Assembly: GCA_037178675.1 (NCBI GenBank)
Contig: JAYMGJ010000722.1
Location: 1 to 22,900 of the forward strand
Length of the DNA stretch: 22,900 nucleotides
Reading direction: 5' to 3'
Source of the DNA: Scleroderma bovista
Lineage: Eukaryota; Basidiomycota; Agaricomycetes; Boletales; Sclerodermataceae
Part shown: positions 20,494 to 22,900 of the stretch, one piece after another
Layout: each line of letters opens with the position of its first letter
Position numbering within the stretch: position 1 is the stretch's first letter
Notes under the pieces: model-generated
What the model was told of the DNA's origin: nothing
What the model saw: the letters and a program-made list of their open reading frames with translations, nothing else
The model's database searches: none
Translations under genes and position numbers: made by a program

Positions 20494-20883
20494 ATGGAGT
20501 CCACATTTTCTCTGGAACGTTTCTCCGCTATTGCAGCAGACCTCAACTATGTCCTGCTCTTGGGACAGCCTCTCCCTGAGCTCCTGTGTACTGTCTGGTA
20601 CATATCTTCCCAGCCTTCTCCCTCAGTCCCTCTCGTTCTCAGTCAGCGCGTTCTCCTCGTCAGTCCTGCGTCGCGCACATACTTTGGTCGTCTCAAGTCT
20701 ATCGTTAGACTTGAAAATTCATACCTGGTCGTCTCTGTGTCTCCTGAGTCCTCTGCATATGGTCCTTTCATCCCAGAGTCCTGTCACATCCATCTCCCTC
20801 TATCATTCATCTCGCTTCCCTGGACATGTCGAATCCGCTACTTGCGATTCTCTTCCCTGCTATCCTGCAACAAACACGAATGA
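20494..20883 (+). CDS. Conserved ORF inside the long LTR (copy C)
   Basis: This 129-codon ORF starts MESTFSLERFSAIAADL and is the diverged homologue of 9243-9635. The alignment is gap-free for 116 codons to RIRY, after which the short C-termini differ. Third-position changes dominate (31 of 55 nucleotide differences by hand count). It contains the same central VLSQRVLLVSPASRTYFGRL. No known family was recognised. It sits in the U3-like part of a solo LTR, so expression is uncertain. Confidence 0.55.
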   Translation: MESTFSLERFSAIAADLNYVLLLGQPLPELLCTVWYISSQPSPSVPLVLSQRVLLVSPASRTYFGRLKSIVRLENSYLVVSVSPESSAYGPFIPESCHIHLPLSFISLPWTCRIRYLRFSSLLSCNKHE

Positions 20884-21270
20884 AACAGTGCTCTAGAACC
20901 CTTCTTAGAAGTCCTAATAGAGTACAGAACCTTCCCCTTACTGCTCAAGGGAAGACTGCACTTCGGGAGCACCAAATTTCGCGTTTTTGCTCTACAGAAG
21001 CTCAATCCAAGGGATTTGTGACACTCTGTGACCAGCTGTGACTCTACTTGTCATTCCAGGCCCCCTGACACTGCTCTTCTGGTCGGATCAATTCTTTTAT
21101 TATCCCCCAGCCACTCCCATCAGTGGCACTGCTTCAGAAGCTCATCTCCAGATCTAAAGTTCAATAAATCATAGGTTGTGCTTCCCTTCTTTCTGAGTCA
21201 CACAGAGTCACTCTGGCTCACTCTGACTCACTCTGCTGCGCATTATTCATCCCCTCTTGGCATTACTAAT

Positions 21271-21612
21271 CCCCATTACTCCCCTTACCAATCACTTACC
21301 AATCATCCTTCAAATCATGCTTATCATGCTGCTTATCAATTCATGACTCATGCCCCTATGATTCATATGCATTATGTCATCGCATATGCTCATTTAGCTT
21401 CGATCTACTCATCCCATGCTTTCTCCCCCTCTCTTTTGGGCCCCATGCAATGATTTTTCCATATTCTTGGTTATACACCCCTTTTTACCTATGTTTTTGC
21501 TCTTTCCCTTGGCTCAGCAGCTTGTTCAGGCTCTCCCCATCGATGACTCAGCCTGATTACACTGCTTATCAATCGCTTACCAATTTCTTACCAATCTCTT
21601 ACCAAGCACTTA
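21271..21612 (+). repeat. CTTACCAATC-type repeat clusters in copy C
   Basis: Two clusters (about 21271-21312 and 21564-21612) hold units such as CTTACCAATCA and CTTACCAATCT at about 10-11 bp spacing. The second ends about 35 bp before the TATA-like box at 21647. They match the arrays of copies A and B in motif and place but not in exact unit order. Confidence 0.55.
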
Positions 21613-21646
21613 GTCATTTGTGCTTACAGGGCCACAGCCCCTCCTG

Positions 21647-21701
21647 TATATAAACCAGCAGCCAAAGGCTGCAAGGAAGTGTCTGCTTCCCCCTCAATAA
21701 A
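21647..21701 (+). promoter_or_regulatory. LTR promoter, hairpin and AATAAA (copy C)
   Basis: TATATAAA at 21647-21654 is followed by the hairpin GCAGCC-AAA-GGCTGC (21658-21672) and AATAAA (21696-21701). The order is that of an LTR U3/R boundary with a polyadenylation signal. Transcription would run right, toward the 3' end of gene X in antisense. Confidence 0.5.
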
Positions 21702-22818
21702 GCGACCACATTCACTCTCCCTCACTGTCTATAAGCTCTATCTCTGTCTTTGGACTTGTAGGTCACTCAGTGCTGGCCTAAAGCTCCTATATTGCTGTTT
21801 ATCAGATATATCTTGTATCTGATCATTTCTCTAGGCTGAAGCGCAGTCTAGCATCACTGTCCACTCTATCCCATCACTGTCCATCGCATTCTTGAAGCAG
21901 GAACTGTCCCCTTGCTTCCCCTCTGCTCCATCACTGCTGTTACACCCCTGTCATCAATCTATCATCACTCTTCAATCCCAGGACTCTTCCTAACCACTGT
22001 GGTAGGCTGAAGAGGAGTCAATACCATCCCAAGTCGCATTCCATCCCCATCAGAAGCCCTTCCCTTCCCTCCTGCATCCTGCCTGAAGGCGTGCAGCACA
22101 TCCCCCTGAGGACATTAAATACCAGAAACGCAAAGGAAGACCACCACTCGCATATTGCTGTCATTTGGTGTTGGTTGTTGGTTGTTCTGACCTCTTCCCT
22201 CACTTAGGCGCACAACGCATGTTGCTTGGTGACACGAGCACCTGACTCCCATAACAAATCGGTTAGAATGGCTTGTTGATTCTCTGTAAGTTGTCCTTCT
22301 CCTGGACCACCAAAACCGGATGGTTGTTCCTCCGAGACAGGGTGGCGAGTGCCCAAATATTCTCTGGCATCTGGGGGTGTCGTGATTTCATTAAGTGTGG
22401 GGACACCTGGGTCTGCAAACCGTGTGGTGGAGTTCGGGTGGTCTAATTCATACGCACGGCGGAACTCCAAGTAACCATATGGCATGAGAGTATGAAGGTG
22501 CTGCCAAAGAGAATTGTCGTATTCAAAGAAAGACTGGACCTGTTCCCAATGCATACCATAGATTTCGACACCATTCAAATGTGATATGTGGACAATGAAC
22601 CACAATGGTCCAGCGGGATGAATATGAGGGTCAGGAAGTGGGTTCATGGTGAATAACGAGATATTAGTTGAAGAGTGATTGATAGATGAGGATGGGGAAG
22701 TGTGATGGTTGGATTTGCAACATGTTGAAGGAGTGAGAGAAGAAAGAAAGTGACAAGTTGGACAGGGGCACTGTATAAAAGTGTTTGCTGACACAACTGG
22801 TACCCCTGGGTGTTCCAT

Positions 22819-22900
22819 TGTTTCCTTGTCTGACCGTCAATTCTGTAGATCCTCTTGGGGCACTTGTAAATCTGAAACATCTTTCACGCCCAGAAATTTT
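22819..22900. other. Right edge of window upstream of gene X
   Basis: These 82 bases precede the gene X ATG. The frame has an open reading frame upstream with no clear start, so gene X could extend beyond the window. Nothing else was recognised. Confidence 0.3.

Larger units (their letters stand above)
19870..22214 (+). mobile_element. Long LTR, copy C (2,345 bp), solo, with ACGC target duplication
   Basis: It begins TGTCACGCACCAAAC and ends GCGCACA; ACGC flanks both sides (19866-19869 and 22215-22218). Removing it with one ACGC restores the gene X frame, so it is a single clean insertion. It aligns with copies A and B along its length (for example the AGCGCCCAAATGTC and CGGCATTCCGATATTTTGAATAGCTCCG blocks) but is clearly diverged and about 250 bp longer. 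It carries the same ordered parts: palindromic 5' end, conserved ORF, CTTAC-type arrays, TATA-like box with hairpin, AATAAA, and the CTCTAGGCT...GAGTC/GCAGTC tail. It contains no gag or pol. Confidence 0.85.
19420..22818 (-). pseudogene. Gene X: unassigned ORF in env-like position, split by a long LTR
   Basis: The first part reads from ATG 22818 (an in-frame ATG at MNPLPDPH is an alternative start) through WFIVHISHLNGVEIYGMHWE and GQLTENQQAILTDLLW to TKQHA at about 22216. After removal of the LTR copy at 19870-22214 and one ACGC, the frame continues SMTRGFQTCKAKHAARNLA. It then meets one TGA at 19809-19807, and runs GPITDRTHRLPTL... to an acidic C-terminus ending at 19420, for about 349 codons in all. 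I know no function. It resembles hypothetical proteins seen in many copies in agaric genomes. Its stop lies 21 nt before a polypurine tract and an LTR, so it may be an extra ORF carried between integrase and 3' LTR by this Ty3/gypsy lineage. A host gene beside the element is the alternative. Confidence 0.65.

Noticed and set aside
1..22900. CRISPR arrays, tRNA or rRNA genes, bacterial operons.
   Set aside because: No spaced identical repeats, cloverleaf or rRNA segments were recognised; short introns and TE content indicate a fungus.

Overview
The window looks like a transposon-rich stretch of a mushroom-forming basidiomycete (Agaricomycetes) nuclear genome. The reasons are spliceable introns of about 45-65 nt with GT...AG ends in every gene, protein families expanded in agaric genomes (SPT5-like KOW proteins, WD40 proteins with a C-terminal membrane helix, Plavaka/Tnp2-type CACTA transposases), and nested LTR retroelements. 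No rRNA, tRNA or CRISPR was seen, and there is no bacterial-style gene organisation.

Layout, left to right. (1) 419-3875 (+): a full-length but broken SPT5-like KOW-domain gene (KOW-1). (2) 4117-5469 (-): a five-exon WD40 gene whose spliced frame is intact (1155 nt, 384 aa); it is the only clearly intact host-type gene here. (3) 5884-8710 (+): a Plavaka-like transposase, broken by one TGA and one frameshift and cut off at 8710. (4) 8711-10807 (+) and 12603-14699 (-): two almost identical 2,097-bp LTRs in inverted orientation. Between them, at 10808-12602 (+), lies a fragment of a second SPT5-like gene (KOW-2), cut at both ends. (5) 14700-19387 (-): a dead Ty3/gypsy retrotransposon (LTR, gag, protease-RT-RNase H, integrase). 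A 274-bp solo LTR with a perfect 4-bp target duplication sits in its pol, and its integrase is cut by the second arm. (6) 19420-22818 (-): an unassigned ORF ('gene X') directly upstream of a polypurine tract and the gypsy LTR. It is split by a third, diverged copy of the long LTR (19870-22214, +).

The genes do not form one pathway; the window is a record of nested insertion and decay. Three observations stand out. The long LTR carries a conserved ORF of about 130 codons; the diverged copies differ mostly at third codon positions and have no indels over the 116 codons compared. All eleven in-frame stop codons I can place inside broken reading frames are TGA, as expected from CGA to TGA transitions at CpG. 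The insertion sites of both LTR families are NCGC/GCGN tetramers. The two identical long LTRs have flanks that do not match each other as target duplications, so the 8.7-14.7 kb segment is either the product of ectopic LTR recombination or an assembly join. Their promoters would converge on the KOW-2 fragment.
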